From Olivibacter domesticus (lineage in GTDB: Bacteria; Bacteroidota; Bacteroidia; Sphingobacteriales; Sphingobacteriaceae), in NCBI RefSeq assembly GCF_900109575.1, contig NZ_FOAF01000002.1:434001-498000 (forward strand): a stretch of 64,000 nucleotides of DNA. The letters run 5' to 3'. Below, in pieces: positions 34,925 to 43,417 of the stretch. Numbering within the stretch: position 1 is the first letter of the stretch; every line of letters starts with the position of its first letter. Both the position numbers and the translations under genes were made by a program. The notes under the pieces were generated by a model that was given only the letters and a program-made list of their open reading frames with translations, did no database searches and was not told where the DNA came from.

Positions 34925-35167
34925 ATGGTACACACAGATGAAACTTCCTTCGAGATCAATGTTAGTATCACAGGAAATTCAAGAAGGCTTATAGTAAGTC
35001 CTCGGGAAACAACAGATGGCGCGCCTTACTATGTGTGCCTTGAGAATCAGCACCAAATTGCTGAGGTTCGTAGAGAATCTAACGGTACTTGGGTTCAACT
35101 TTGGGGCAACTTGGACGACCAAAGTGTAAAAGTTATTGGGCAGGCTATTGAAGATAAGACCCCTTAG
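34925..35167 (+). CDS. small uncharacterised protein, 80 residues
   Basis: Not recognised. The 80-residue acidic protein has no signal or membrane segment. It has a tryptophan pair (GTWVQLWGNLDD) and pattern-like beta strands (SFEINVSITGNSRRLIVS, PYYVCLENQHQIAEV), which suggests a small folded beta domain. It stands alone, 181 bases from its upstream divergent neighbour, and converges with the 33-residue membrane ORF (stops 2 bases apart). Composition looks coding, so it is kept as a hypothetical gene. Confidence 0.6.
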   Translation: MVHTDETSFEINVSITGNSRRLIVSPRETTDGAPYYVCLENQHQIAEVRRESNGTWVQLWGNLDDQSVKVIGQAIEDKTP

Positions 35168-35169
35168 CC

Positions 35170-35271
35170 CTATTTTGCTATCACTTTCAAAAAAGCTTTA
35201 ATTACTATAAATACTCCTATCAAAAGCATCAAGCATATTGCAGTTAAAATAGCTATTAGATTAGTTAACAT
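35170..35271 (-). CDS. 33-residue single-helix membrane peptide overlapping the acyltransferase gene
   Basis: An ATG at 35271, inside the last codons of the upstream acyltransferase gene (ATATG context, 11-base overlap), opens a 33-codon frame. The peptide is one hydrophobic helix (LIAILTAICLMLLIGVFIVI) followed by a basic tail (KAFLKVIAK), with the charge pattern of a small inner-membrane protein. Overlap suggests translational coupling. Too short for standard gene callers; coding status rests on the helix, the overlap and the short distance to the next stop. Confidence 0.5.
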   Translation of the reverse strand: MLTNLIAILTAICLMLLIGVFIVIKAFLKVIAK

Positions 35272-36127
35272 ATGATTCGGTATACCACCTACGATGTGAC
35301 CAGAGCCATAACTCGGGCCTATTGTTGATTACTTTTTCCAATTCCTGAAAATATCTTTTCGAAATAAATAAATGTTCTTCTTTGCTTGCATCTACTGTAA
35401 TAAGCTGAAAATCGTAAACATAATGATTTCTTCTTGTCCTTTCTATATCCAAAAACAGCACTGGACATGCTTTCATGCGAGCGATTCGTTCGCCACCAAT
35501 CTGGATATATGTTTTCTGATTTAAAAACTCCAGGCTATGTTTTTCTAACGCTGGTCGTTGATCACCAATAATGATAAACAATGCAGGTTTTTCTCTCTTC
35601 TCTCTGATTACTTTATGCCATTCATCTTTACAAACCAATTTTAAACCAAATTTCTTCCTTAAACGAAGCATGTTATCGTGGAGAAATTTATTTTTTAAGG
35701 GAGCGTAAATAGCTATTATCTCATAATTGCAAACAGCAGGCAGTGTATTGACATATTCCCAATTACCGTAATGCGCCAACATAAGAATGACATCTTTTTT
35801 CTTCTCAAACAACTCGTTTAATAATTGTAAGTTTTTGTATTGTACGATACTTCCAATAGATGAATAGCCTAAGTTTGAAGCCATGAAAGGTTCAACGAGC
35901 AAATCACAAATATGTCGGTAGTAGCCTCTTATTAGCTGTTGCTCTCTTTTTAAGGAAATGCCTTGAAATGATTGCCTAAGATTAATCGAGATAACCTGTT
36001 TTCTATAAGCTTTAACATACGCAACATAAAGGTACAGCATGGTAGCCAGCAGCCTATAAAACGTTACGATAAGCGTAAACCTATAACGTAAAATTCGTAA
36101 TGAAATTAAATTGATCACAGCAAACAT
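35261..36127 (-). CDS. LpxL/HtrB-family lipid A acyltransferase
   Basis: The 288-residue protein of the lysophospholipid acyltransferase superfamily has an N-terminal membrane segment (FTLIVTFYRLLATMLYLYVA) and LMLAHYGNWEYVN, giving the Bacteroidota form HxxxxE of the active-site motif (His119, Glu124). It also has APLKNKFLHDNMLRLRKKFG and the DQRPALEK and WLWSHRRW regions found across the family. It probably transfers a secondary acyl chain to lipid A on the inner leaflet. The gene is outside both carbohydrate loci. Confidence 0.86.
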   Translation of the reverse strand: MFAVINLISLRILRYRFTLIVTFYRLLATMLYLYVAYVKAYRKQVISINLRQSFQGISLKREQQLIRGYYRHICDLLVEPFMASNLGYSSIGSIVQYKNLQLLNELFEKKKDVILMLAHYGNWEYVNTLPAVCNYEIIAIYAPLKNKFLHDNMLRLRKKFGLKLVCKDEWHKVIREKREKPALFIIIGDQRPALEKHSLEFLNQKTYIQIGGERIARMKACPVLFLDIERTRRNHYVYDFQLITVDASKEEHLFISKRYFQELEKVINNRPELWLWSHRRWYTESYVN

Positions 36128-36285
36128 AATAAATACATTTACTGATATGACAACTACTTTCGATGATCCCCCTATTAAATAATTTAATAGGCCCTCTCAA
36201 TAATTGTTTATGAAAACCAAATTCACTAAGTTTAAATACAAAATTATTTAGTGGGAGAACAATTTAGACAATAAAGAATAAAGGA

Positions 36286-36747
36286 ATGAAAGATCAACAC
36301 AATACATACATATTCAGACACATCAGAACAGCTATTCTCGCCTTCACGGAAGCATTAACATTAAAGCAACTAAATGAAATACCAACTGGATTTAACAACA
36401 ATATCATTTGGAATTTGGGACATTTAGTAGCGACCGATCAACGTATCTTATACATAAGATCTGGGCTTCAACCTCCTGTTTCGAGTGAATTTATAGGGAA
36501 GTATCAAAAAGGCACTAAACCGGAGTTTTTAATAGAAGAGAAAGAAGCCATAGAAATTAAAAGGCTTTTATTATGGAGCGTAGATCGGTTGGAAGAAGAC
36601 TATAACAACAAAATATTCGTTAATTATGAGGAATGGACTACTCCATATGGCAACACCATTTCTACATTTGAAGAGGCATTGGCATTTTTACCTTTTCATG
36701 AAGGCCTTCATAGAGGCGCTATAATTGCTCTTAAAAGGCACTTATAA
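36286..36747 (+). CDS. DinB-family four-helix protein
   Basis: The 153-residue protein is predicted to form the DinB/YfiT four-helix bundle. NIIWNLGHLVATDQRILYI carries the first metal-binding histidine, and LPFHEGLHRGAIIALKRHL the closing HxxxH pair. Functions of the family range from thiol transferases to damage-induced proteins, and none can be assigned. It is followed 37 bases later by an AraC regulator on the same strand. Confidence 0.82.
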   Translation: MKDQHNTYIFRHIRTAILAFTEALTLKQLNEIPTGFNNNIIWNLGHLVATDQRILYIRSGLQPPVSSEFIGKYQKGTKPEFLIEEKEAIEIKRLLLWSVDRLEEDYNNKIFVNYEEWTTPYGNTISTFEEALAFLPFHEGLHRGAIIALKRHL

Positions 36748-36784
36748 CGTTACCTCCTTGGATTGAATTTTACAACTCGTAATC

Positions 36785-37699
36785 ATGAACAAAGCAGAGA
36801 GCATACAAGATTTTTACAATAGAAATCCAAGGGCAAACCCTTTCGGCCTGTCGGCCAATAATGCCAATGGCTTAGGACATTTCAATGTTTTTACGCGCGA
36901 AAATTGCTTTAAGTCGACTCCCTACTCACGGCGCGACTTTTATAAAATATCCTTGATAATAGGAACGGGCAGGTTATACTACGCAGATAAATGGGTAGAC
37001 ATAGACCGGCCTGCTTTGCTATTTTCCAATCCCTCTACACCCTATTCCTGGGAGGCTATAAGTGATAAGCAGGAAGGTTATTTTTGCCTTTTCACAAGCT
37101 CTTTTCTACAGTCAGATAACCAGCATTTCTTGCTCCATCAACTCCCTCTCTTTAAAATCGGTGGAGATTTTCTCTTTTTTACAAACGATAGTCAATGCAA
37201 AATTATTAGCGACATATTTGAAAAAATGATGGTGGAGATAGCAACATCCTATGCTCACAAATATGAATTGCTTCGCAATTATTTACATTTGATCATCCAT
37301 GAAGCAATGAAAATGCAACCCGCTGAAACCTATCAACCGCACTCTTCTGCTTCAAGAGTATGCGATTTGTTTCTTGACCTTTTAGAGCGGCAATTCCCAA
37401 TAGATAACCAGGAAAGGACCCTACAACTCCGAACAGCACAAGATTATGCAAATATTCTAGCTGTTCACGCGAATCATTTGAATCGCTCTATTAAAGAAAC
37501 TACAGGCAAAACTACCACACAACATATTGCAGAAAGACTTATCAAAGAAGCAAAGGCCCTTTTATTACACTCGGATTGGACAATATCCGAGATTGCCTAC
37601 AGTTTAGGTTTTTCTTATCCACCTTACTTCAACAATTTTTTCAGAAAACAAACTAAGATGACACCTGGAATTTTTAGAGAGCAATATATACATGTGTGA
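36785..37699 (+). CDS. AraC-family transcriptional regulator
   Basis: The 304-residue protein has an N-terminal cupin-like sensing domain (about 30-170, with RDFYKISLIIGTGRLYYADK) and a C-terminal double helix-turn-helix (about 205-304): YANILAVHANHLNRSIKETT, then WTISEIAYSLGFSYPPYFNN and FFRKQTKMTPGIFREQ. It precedes the aldo/keto reductase by 165 bases on the same strand, the common arrangement where such regulators control a nearby oxidoreductase. The effector is unknown. Confidence 0.92.
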   Translation: MNKAESIQDFYNRNPRANPFGLSANNANGLGHFNVFTRENCFKSTPYSRRDFYKISLIIGTGRLYYADKWVDIDRPALLFSNPSTPYSWEAISDKQEGYFCLFTSSFLQSDNQHFLLHQLPLFKIGGDFLFFTNDSQCKIISDIFEKMMVEIATSYAHKYELLRNYLHLIIHEAMKMQPAETYQPHSSASRVCDLFLDLLERQFPIDNQERTLQLRTAQDYANILAVHANHLNRSIKETTGKTTTQHIAERLIKEAKALLLHSDWTISEIAYSLGFSYPPYFNNFFRKQTKMTPGIFREQYIHV

Positions 37700-37863
37700 A
37701 TTTTATAATAACCCGTTTGATTATTGTAGATAAATCATGGGATCTACACCTTAATTTTGATAAAAATAGAAAGATATGAACCAACATGAAATAAGATCAT
37801 CGTTAACCACATAGGGGTATGATGTGCTATTCATCAAAGGCTCTATCTGAAAAAAACAAGGAG

Positions 37864-38865
37864 ATGAAATACAGAAATTTAAGCAACACAACAGAAAAGC
37901 TATCAGCTGTAGGGTTAGGATGTATGGGCATGAGTTTTGCCTATGGTCCAACGGATGATACAGAGAGCATTGCCACGCTTCATAAAGCACTTGACCTGGG
38001 TATTAACTTTTGGGATACAGCAGATATGTATGCCAATGGATTAAATGAAGAGCTTATATCAAAGGTTCTTGTGCCCAATAGAGATAAGATTTTTATCGCA
38101 ACAAAATTTGGTTTCCGTTTTAAAGACAATATCGCTGGCCCGAGCAATGCTTCAGGAACTTATTTCGATGGATCGCCTGCATGGATAAAAATAGCGATCG
38201 AAAACAGTTTAAAAAGGCTAAAAATAGACACAATCGATTTATATTATGCCCATCGGGTTGACCCAAACGTTCCTATCGAGGAAACGGTTGGCGCAATGGC
38301 CGAGCTCGTAAAAGAAGGTAAAGTGCGTTATTTAGGATTAAGTGAGGCTTCTGCAAGTTCACTGAGAAAAGCTTACGCAGTGCATCCTATTGCAGCGTTA
38401 CAGAGTGAATATTCTCTTTTAACGAGAGATGTTGAAGGCGAAATCTTGGAAACTGTAAGATCCTTAAATGTATCGTTAGTTCCCTACTCTCCGCTAGCAC
38501 GCGGTCTTGTTACGAATACATTAGACGTAAATAGTCTAGCAGACACAGATTTCAGAAAAACATTACCTAGGTACAGCGGAGAGAATCTAGCAAATAATCA
38601 ATCGTTGGCAGCAGCATTTGCTGCAATAGCCGCTGAAAAGAATGCGACACCTGCCCAACTGGCCTTGGCTTGGGTCTTAGCCCAAGGGGACGATATTATT
38701 CCAATCCCTGGTACCAAAAAGAGAAAGTACTTAGAAGAAAATGCCAAGGCAGTAGACGTCGAGCTTTCCCAAATAGATCTCGAAGAAATACAAAAATTAA
38801 TTAAAAAATATCCAAATACGGGCGCGCGTTATACTGAAGGTGCTTTAAAGCTCGTGAATAACTAA
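37864..38865 (+). CDS. aldo/keto reductase
   Basis: From the ATG at 37864 the 333-residue protein begins MKYRNLSNTTEKLSAVGLGC, as AKR13-like members do. The catalytic tetrad is visible: Asp and Tyr in NFWDTADMYANG, Lys in FIATKFGFRF and His in LYYAHRVDPN. NADPH site regions include IPIPGTKKRKYLEENAKA. It reduces aldehydes or ketones in the cytoplasm; the substrate is unknown. The frame can be extended 15 codons to 37819, but the shorter start aligns with the family. A perfect hairpin follows its stop. Confidence 0.9.
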   Translation: MKYRNLSNTTEKLSAVGLGCMGMSFAYGPTDDTESIATLHKALDLGINFWDTADMYANGLNEELISKVLVPNRDKIFIATKFGFRFKDNIAGPSNASGTYFDGSPAWIKIAIENSLKRLKIDTIDLYYAHRVDPNVPIEETVGAMAELVKEGKVRYLGLSEASASSLRKAYAVHPIAALQSEYSLLTRDVEGEILETVRSLNVSLVPYSPLARGLVTNTLDVNSLADTDFRKTLPRYSGENLANNQSLAAAFAAIAAEKNATPAQLALAWVLAQGDDIIPIPGTKKRKYLEENAKAVDVELSQIDLEEIQKLIKKYPNTGARYTEGALKLVNN

Positions 38866-38868
38866 TCA

Positions 38869-38902
38869 ATTTGTAGGAGGTGAAATTTCACCTCCTACAA
38901 AT
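38869..38902. terminator. perfect 34-base inverted repeat after the aldo/keto reductase
   Basis: Arms of 17 bases (ATTTGTAGGAGGTGAAA and its exact complement) with no loop bases begin 4 bases after the reductase stop. The stem is GC-rich at its centre and A/T-rich at the ends. It is a likely factor-independent terminator, though a true T tract is short. Confidence 0.65.
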
Positions 38903-39137
38903 ACGTTATATAAGATTAAATATCAGCTCGTTAAACCAGTCCAAACATCGCTTATACATTTGTTAGTGAACAAATTTAGTGGATGGAGCTAAAATGTTTG
39001 TTTCAACAGGTGTTCAGGAGTCCCCTCTGGTCGGTTTTGGGTATCTTTTTGCGAAAACCTCGAGCCAGCGGGCGAGAAGCTTAAATACCTTAACTGACAA
39101 GTGATGAAAAAAACACACCTCATTGGCAGTGTTAGTG

Positions 39138-42100
39138 CTAATTATTATAAATTTCCGGTAAGCTCGTATGTATATACTCCTTAGGTGATACTTTATAAAA
39201 GGCTTTGAATGATTTACTGAAGTATTTTGGATCGTTAAATCCAACTCTATAAGCAATTTCACTGATGCTCAGCTCATTACTGCTTTTAAGTAATTGTGAA
39301 GCTTTCCTCAATCTAATAAGTTTAATAAACTCAATCAGGTTCAACCCAGTGAGTTGTTTCAGTTTTCTATAAAGTACTGTGCGGCTAACACCAACCTCAC
39401 GAGCCAAAATGTTTACATTAAATTCTTCATTTGCTAAATTTGTTTCCACAATTTTTATTACCTCATCCAAAAAAGAGTTTGTTTTCACTACTTCCTCGTC
39501 TTTCTGTGGCTCCAAAAGATATTCACGGATAAACTTTTCCATAAACCGCTTTCTAGCCTCCAAAATATTCGCTATCTTTAAACATAGCACATCAAAATTA
39601 AATGGTTTGGTAATGTAATCATCACTCCCTTTTTCAAGCGCATTTCTCACATAGGGGATAGCAGTACGTGCAGTAAGCAAAAGTACCGGAATGTGATTGG
39701 TTTCCCTATTTGATTTTATTTTTTCCAGCAACTCTATCCCATCGCACCGTGGCATCATGACGTCACTAAGTACAATGTCCGGTTGCACGCTTTCAATAAT
39801 TTCCCACGCTTCTATTCCATCAACCGCCTCCAATACTATGTATTTACTTATTAAACCCTCCAACACAAACTTTCTTAGGTCTGCATTGTCCTCCACTATC
39901 AAAATGGTAGGTTTGTTGCCATCAATATGTGGCGTTTCCTGGTTGGCGTCATTCTGCTCATGCGATTTCACTTCGGATACTGTTTCCCGATTGTACGTAT
40001 ACCCTATTGTATCAATAGCTTCCGCTAAAAGATGAGGTTCCTTAACATGAGTATTTCCAAGCGGTAATTCTATGGTAAAACAGGTATTAAAACAATTGGA
40101 CTCATCCGCTAAATTACTCTTTACAAATATTTTCCCCTGATGTGTTTTAACTAAACTTTCGGATAACGCTAAACCAATACCAGATCCTATATTGTGCTGA
40201 TCTTCATAATGGTTATTCAATTGATAGAACTGATTAAAAATATTATGTAGATCGTGATCAGGAATACCACATCCGGTATCTTCTATGTTTATATAAAAAC
40301 TTCCTGCCGGATAATCTAAGGAAGGATCGTTCACTTTAATACTTAGTTTAATTTTACCGCCATCGGGTGTAAACTTAAAGGCATTATATAGTAAATTGGA
40401 CAATACTTTTTCCATCTGTTCTTCATCAATCCATACCTTTAAATGAACGTTATTTTGCACATCAACGATTAACTCTATATCCTTTTTCTGCGCATAATAT
40501 TCAAAGTTATCGATAATGGTGGTTAAGTATTGAAGAATACGCACAGACGACACCTGAAGTGTTAAATTTCCACTTTCTTGTTTTCTAAAGTCCAATAACT
40601 GGTTAACCAGACTTAATAGCCTGTCTGCATTTTTTTTAGCATTACTTAACAAAGGTTTAAAGTGGTCTTGTACTTCACGCTCATTTAACAAACGCTCAAT
40701 AGGGCCTAATATTAAGGTCAAAGGTGTTCTAAATTCATGTGAGATATTAGTAAAAAAGTTCAATTTGGCTTCATGTACTTCTTGCTGTTTTTCTAAAGCC
40801 AGATGTTCTATTAATAAATCTTGTTTTAGTTTATTTCTAGTTTTAAAAAAACGCACTAACAAATAAGCTATTATAGCACCAAAAATTAGGTATAAACTGT
40901 AGGCCCACCAAGTCTTCCACGGTGGAGGAAGGATATGGATTTTTAAAATTGCTGGTTTCCTGCTCCAAATACCATCGTTATTTGCACCTTTTACCATAAA
41001 GGTATATGTACCAGGATCTAAATTGGTATAGGTTGCGGAAGGCGTGTTCACATAGTTCCATTCTTCATCGAATCCTTTAAGCAAGTAAGCATATCTATTC
41101 TTTTCTGGAAGAATATAGTTTAATGCTGCAAATGCTATGGTAAAAACATGTTGCTTGTAATTAAGTGTAAGTTCTTTTGTTAGCGAAATATCTTTTTCTA
41201 ATACTTCGCCTTTAGCTGGATATTTTTTTTTATTAAAAAGCTTAAAATCTGTAAAAATCACAGGTGGCTCGTAATTATTTATCCGCATACTATCAGGATT
41301 AAATAAGGTGAACCCTAAAGAGCTACCAAAGACGAAACTACCATTTGCCATCTTATGGTGCGCTCCAAAAATAAATTCATCACCCACCAAACCGTCTACA
41401 CTTGTATAGTTTCGAATAAAACCGGTACGAGGATTAAACTTCGATATCCCAGCATTTGTACTTAACCAAAGGTTATTCGTTTTGTCTTCGATAATCCCAA
41501 AAATATTGTTTCCCGGCAAGCCATCGTTTTCGTTATAATGGGTAAAATTTCCCGTACGGTGATCATATTTATTCAAGCCATCTTTATAGGTACCTATCCA
41601 AATATTTTTGTTATTGTCTTCATAAATGCTGATAATTAAATTCCCACTAATTGATTGAAGATTTCCAGGTTCCTTTTTAAAGAATTCAAATTTATTGCTG
41701 CCCTTCCGTTTTAAATTGAGTCCATTCTGCGTACCAACCCATAAGTTGTTTTGCGAGTCTTCATATATAACACGAATTTGATTACCAGTTATTCCTCCAT
41801 TTTCTTCGGCATACAAATCAAATGTTTGCGCATTACTGTTACGGCGTTTCACATTTAATCCGCCACCATAGGTTCCTATCCAAAGGTCGCCATTTTTGTC
41901 TTCCAATAGCGCGTAAACACTATTGTTCGCAAGCGATCTACTGTCTTTTGGATTGTTCGTTATATGTTCAAATCTGTTTGATCCTTTTCTCAATAGGTCT
42001 AATCCACCTTGGTAAGTGCCAACCCATAAATCTCCCTCTCTATCTAGGCAAAGGGATTTCACATTATTATGATTTAAACAGGAAGGGTCATTCTGACGAT

Positions 42101-43349
42101 GTAAAAAGCTTTTAAAAGTCCCATTCCGTATATCAAAATAATTGAGCCCACCTCCCTCAGTTCCTATCCACAAATTACCTTTTTCATCTTCTTCGAAAGA
42201 ACTAACAACATTATAACTCAAGGCATTGTGCTGAAATTTATGTGTAAAATTTTTAAAATTCGGAATATCAGTGTCAATTATACTTACTCCACCGAAATAC
42301 GTCCCTATCCAAATAGAACCTCTTTTATCTTGGAAAATTGGTCGCACTGAATTATTGCTAAGACTATGTTCATTGTTATCACTAGCAAGAAAAGTCTGAA
42401 ATTTACCCTTATCATATAAGCTCAGTCCATTAAAGGTACCTATCCATAAGCGTCCTTTCCTATCTTTTAAAAGGGAGCGAATGTCATTGCTGGGAAGTGC
42501 ATGAGGAACATTTTCCGTATGTACCATATTTGAGTAAGTACCCGTCTGCTTATTAAGTATAAAGATTCCCTTATGTTTTGTTCCCACCCAAAATGTGTTC
42601 TTGCTTATTTCAGCGATGGTGGTAATTCCGTGATTATTAGGTGATACATCCTGAATATCGCTAAAGTAGTGGTTCAAAATCCGCAGCTTACTACTTTGCT
42701 TAGGTTGATAAATTGCCTGTATCAGGCCCTCGTCGGTACAAATCCAAAAGTTAAAGTCACTATCTTCATGCAAATACCTAATATTTTTGAAGTTTTGAGT
42801 ACGCTCGCCGGTTTTAATTTGAAGTGTATTAAATATTAATTCCGCAGTAATCGTTTGCTCTTTTGATTCCTTTATTCGAAATAATCCCTGGTTGGTTGCA
42901 ATCCATATTTTACCATAATGATCTTCCATGATGGCGTGAACGGCAGGCTCTACCTCAGAGGTTGATGTTTCAAAATTGGCGAGCTGTATACGTTGAAAAT
43001 TATCAAAAGCTCTATTATATAGATTTAAGCCACTACCGGTTCCAACCCAAAGTCTGTCTTTACTATCTTGAACAATCGATTGGACAAAATTATCACTGAG
43101 AGATGTGCTATCGTCTGGTTTATTTCGATAGACTTTAAATTTTTGAGCGTCATATTTATTTAAGCCATCTCTTGTACCTATCCATATTAAACCTTTATAA
43201 TCTTGATTAATGGCAAATACACTACCTTGCGACAAACCTTCTGTTACGTCCAGGTGAATAAACTTGACGTTATTAGATTGTGCAAAAGTTGAAAATACGA
43301 TAGCGCTAAATAAAAGAAATAGACAAACCTTACAGCGGTACAACATCAT
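39138..43349 (-). CDS. hybrid two-component system regulator (HTCS) of the second PUL
   Basis: The 1403-residue one-protein sensor has a signal peptide (LFLLFSAIVFSTFAQ) and about 13 periplasmic beta-propeller repeats of the type VYALLEDKNGDLWIGTYGGG (to ~740), then a Y_Y_Y domain (GANNDGIWSRKPAILKIHI). A membrane helix follows at 815-836, histidine kinase with NISHEFRTPLTL (His871), HATPase (about 920-1090, GSGIGLALSESLV), receiver (about 1146-1265, Asp1196 in IVLSDVMMPRCDG) and AraC helix-turn-helix (1293-1403). HTCS proteins bind a breakdown product in the periplasm and switch on the adjacent PUL. It is the last gene of the leftward cluster, 68 bases after the beta-helix gene. Confidence 0.96.
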   Translation of the reverse strand: MMLYRCKVCLFLLFSAIVFSTFAQSNNVKFIHLDVTEGLSQGSVFAINQDYKGLIWIGTRDGLNKYDAQKFKVYRNKPDDSTSLSDNFVQSIVQDSKDRLWVGTGSGLNLYNRAFDNFQRIQLANFETSTSEVEPAVHAIMEDHYGKIWIATNQGLFRIKESKEQTITAELIFNTLQIKTGERTQNFKNIRYLHEDSDFNFWICTDEGLIQAIYQPKQSSKLRILNHYFSDIQDVSPNNHGITTIAEISKNTFWVGTKHKGIFILNKQTGTYSNMVHTENVPHALPSNDIRSLLKDRKGRLWIGTFNGLSLYDKGKFQTFLASDNNEHSLSNNSVRPIFQDKRGSIWIGTYFGGVSIIDTDIPNFKNFTHKFQHNALSYNVVSSFEEDEKGNLWIGTEGGGLNYFDIRNGTFKSFLHRQNDPSCLNHNNVKSLCLDREGDLWVGTYQGGLDLLRKGSNRFEHITNNPKDSRSLANNSVYALLEDKNGDLWIGTYGGGLNVKRRNSNAQTFDLYAEENGGITGNQIRVIYEDSQNNLWVGTQNGLNLKRKGSNKFEFFKKEPGNLQSISGNLIISIYEDNNKNIWIGTYKDGLNKYDHRTGNFTHYNENDGLPGNNIFGIIEDKTNNLWLSTNAGISKFNPRTGFIRNYTSVDGLVGDEFIFGAHHKMANGSFVFGSSLGFTLFNPDSMRINNYEPPVIFTDFKLFNKKKYPAKGEVLEKDISLTKELTLNYKQHVFTIAFAALNYILPEKNRYAYLLKGFDEEWNYVNTPSATYTNLDPGTYTFMVKGANNDGIWSRKPAILKIHILPPPWKTWWAYSLYLIFGAIIAYLLVRFFKTRNKLKQDLLIEHLALEKQQEVHEAKLNFFTNISHEFRTPLTLILGPIERLLNEREVQDHFKPLLSNAKKNADRLLSLVNQLLDFRKQESGNLTLQVSSVRILQYLTTIIDNFEYYAQKKDIELIVDVQNNVHLKVWIDEEQMEKVLSNLLYNAFKFTPDGGKIKLSIKVNDPSLDYPAGSFYINIEDTGCGIPDHDLHNIFNQFYQLNNHYEDQHNIGSGIGLALSESLVKTHQGKIFVKSNLADESNCFNTCFTIELPLGNTHVKEPHLLAEAIDTIGYTYNRETVSEVKSHEQNDANQETPHIDGNKPTILIVEDNADLRKFVLEGLISKYIVLEAVDGIEAWEIIESVQPDIVLSDVMMPRCDGIELLEKIKSNRETNHIPVLLLTARTAIPYVRNALEKGSDDYITKPFNFDVLCLKIANILEARKRFMEKFIREYLLEPQKDEEVVKTNSFLDEVIKIVETNLANEEFNVNILAREVGVSRTVLYRKLKQLTGLNLIEFIKLIRLRKASQLLKSSNELSISEIAYRVGFNDPKYFSKSFKAFYKVSPKEYIHTSLPEIYNN

Positions 43350-43417
43350 AACGTTTATAATAATTAGGTACCTAAAGGTAAAATAAATATGTCATTAATA
43401 AAAGGTCAATTAGATAG

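Noticed and set aside
37751-37990. Minus-strand 79-codon frame between the AraC and aldo/keto reductase genes
   Set aside because: Mostly antisense to the start of the reductase; cysteine-rich composition typical of non-coding frames.
39014-39262. Minus-strand 82-codon frame at the HTCS 3' end
   Set aside because: It overlaps the AraC domain of the HTCS in another frame and has no supporting feature.
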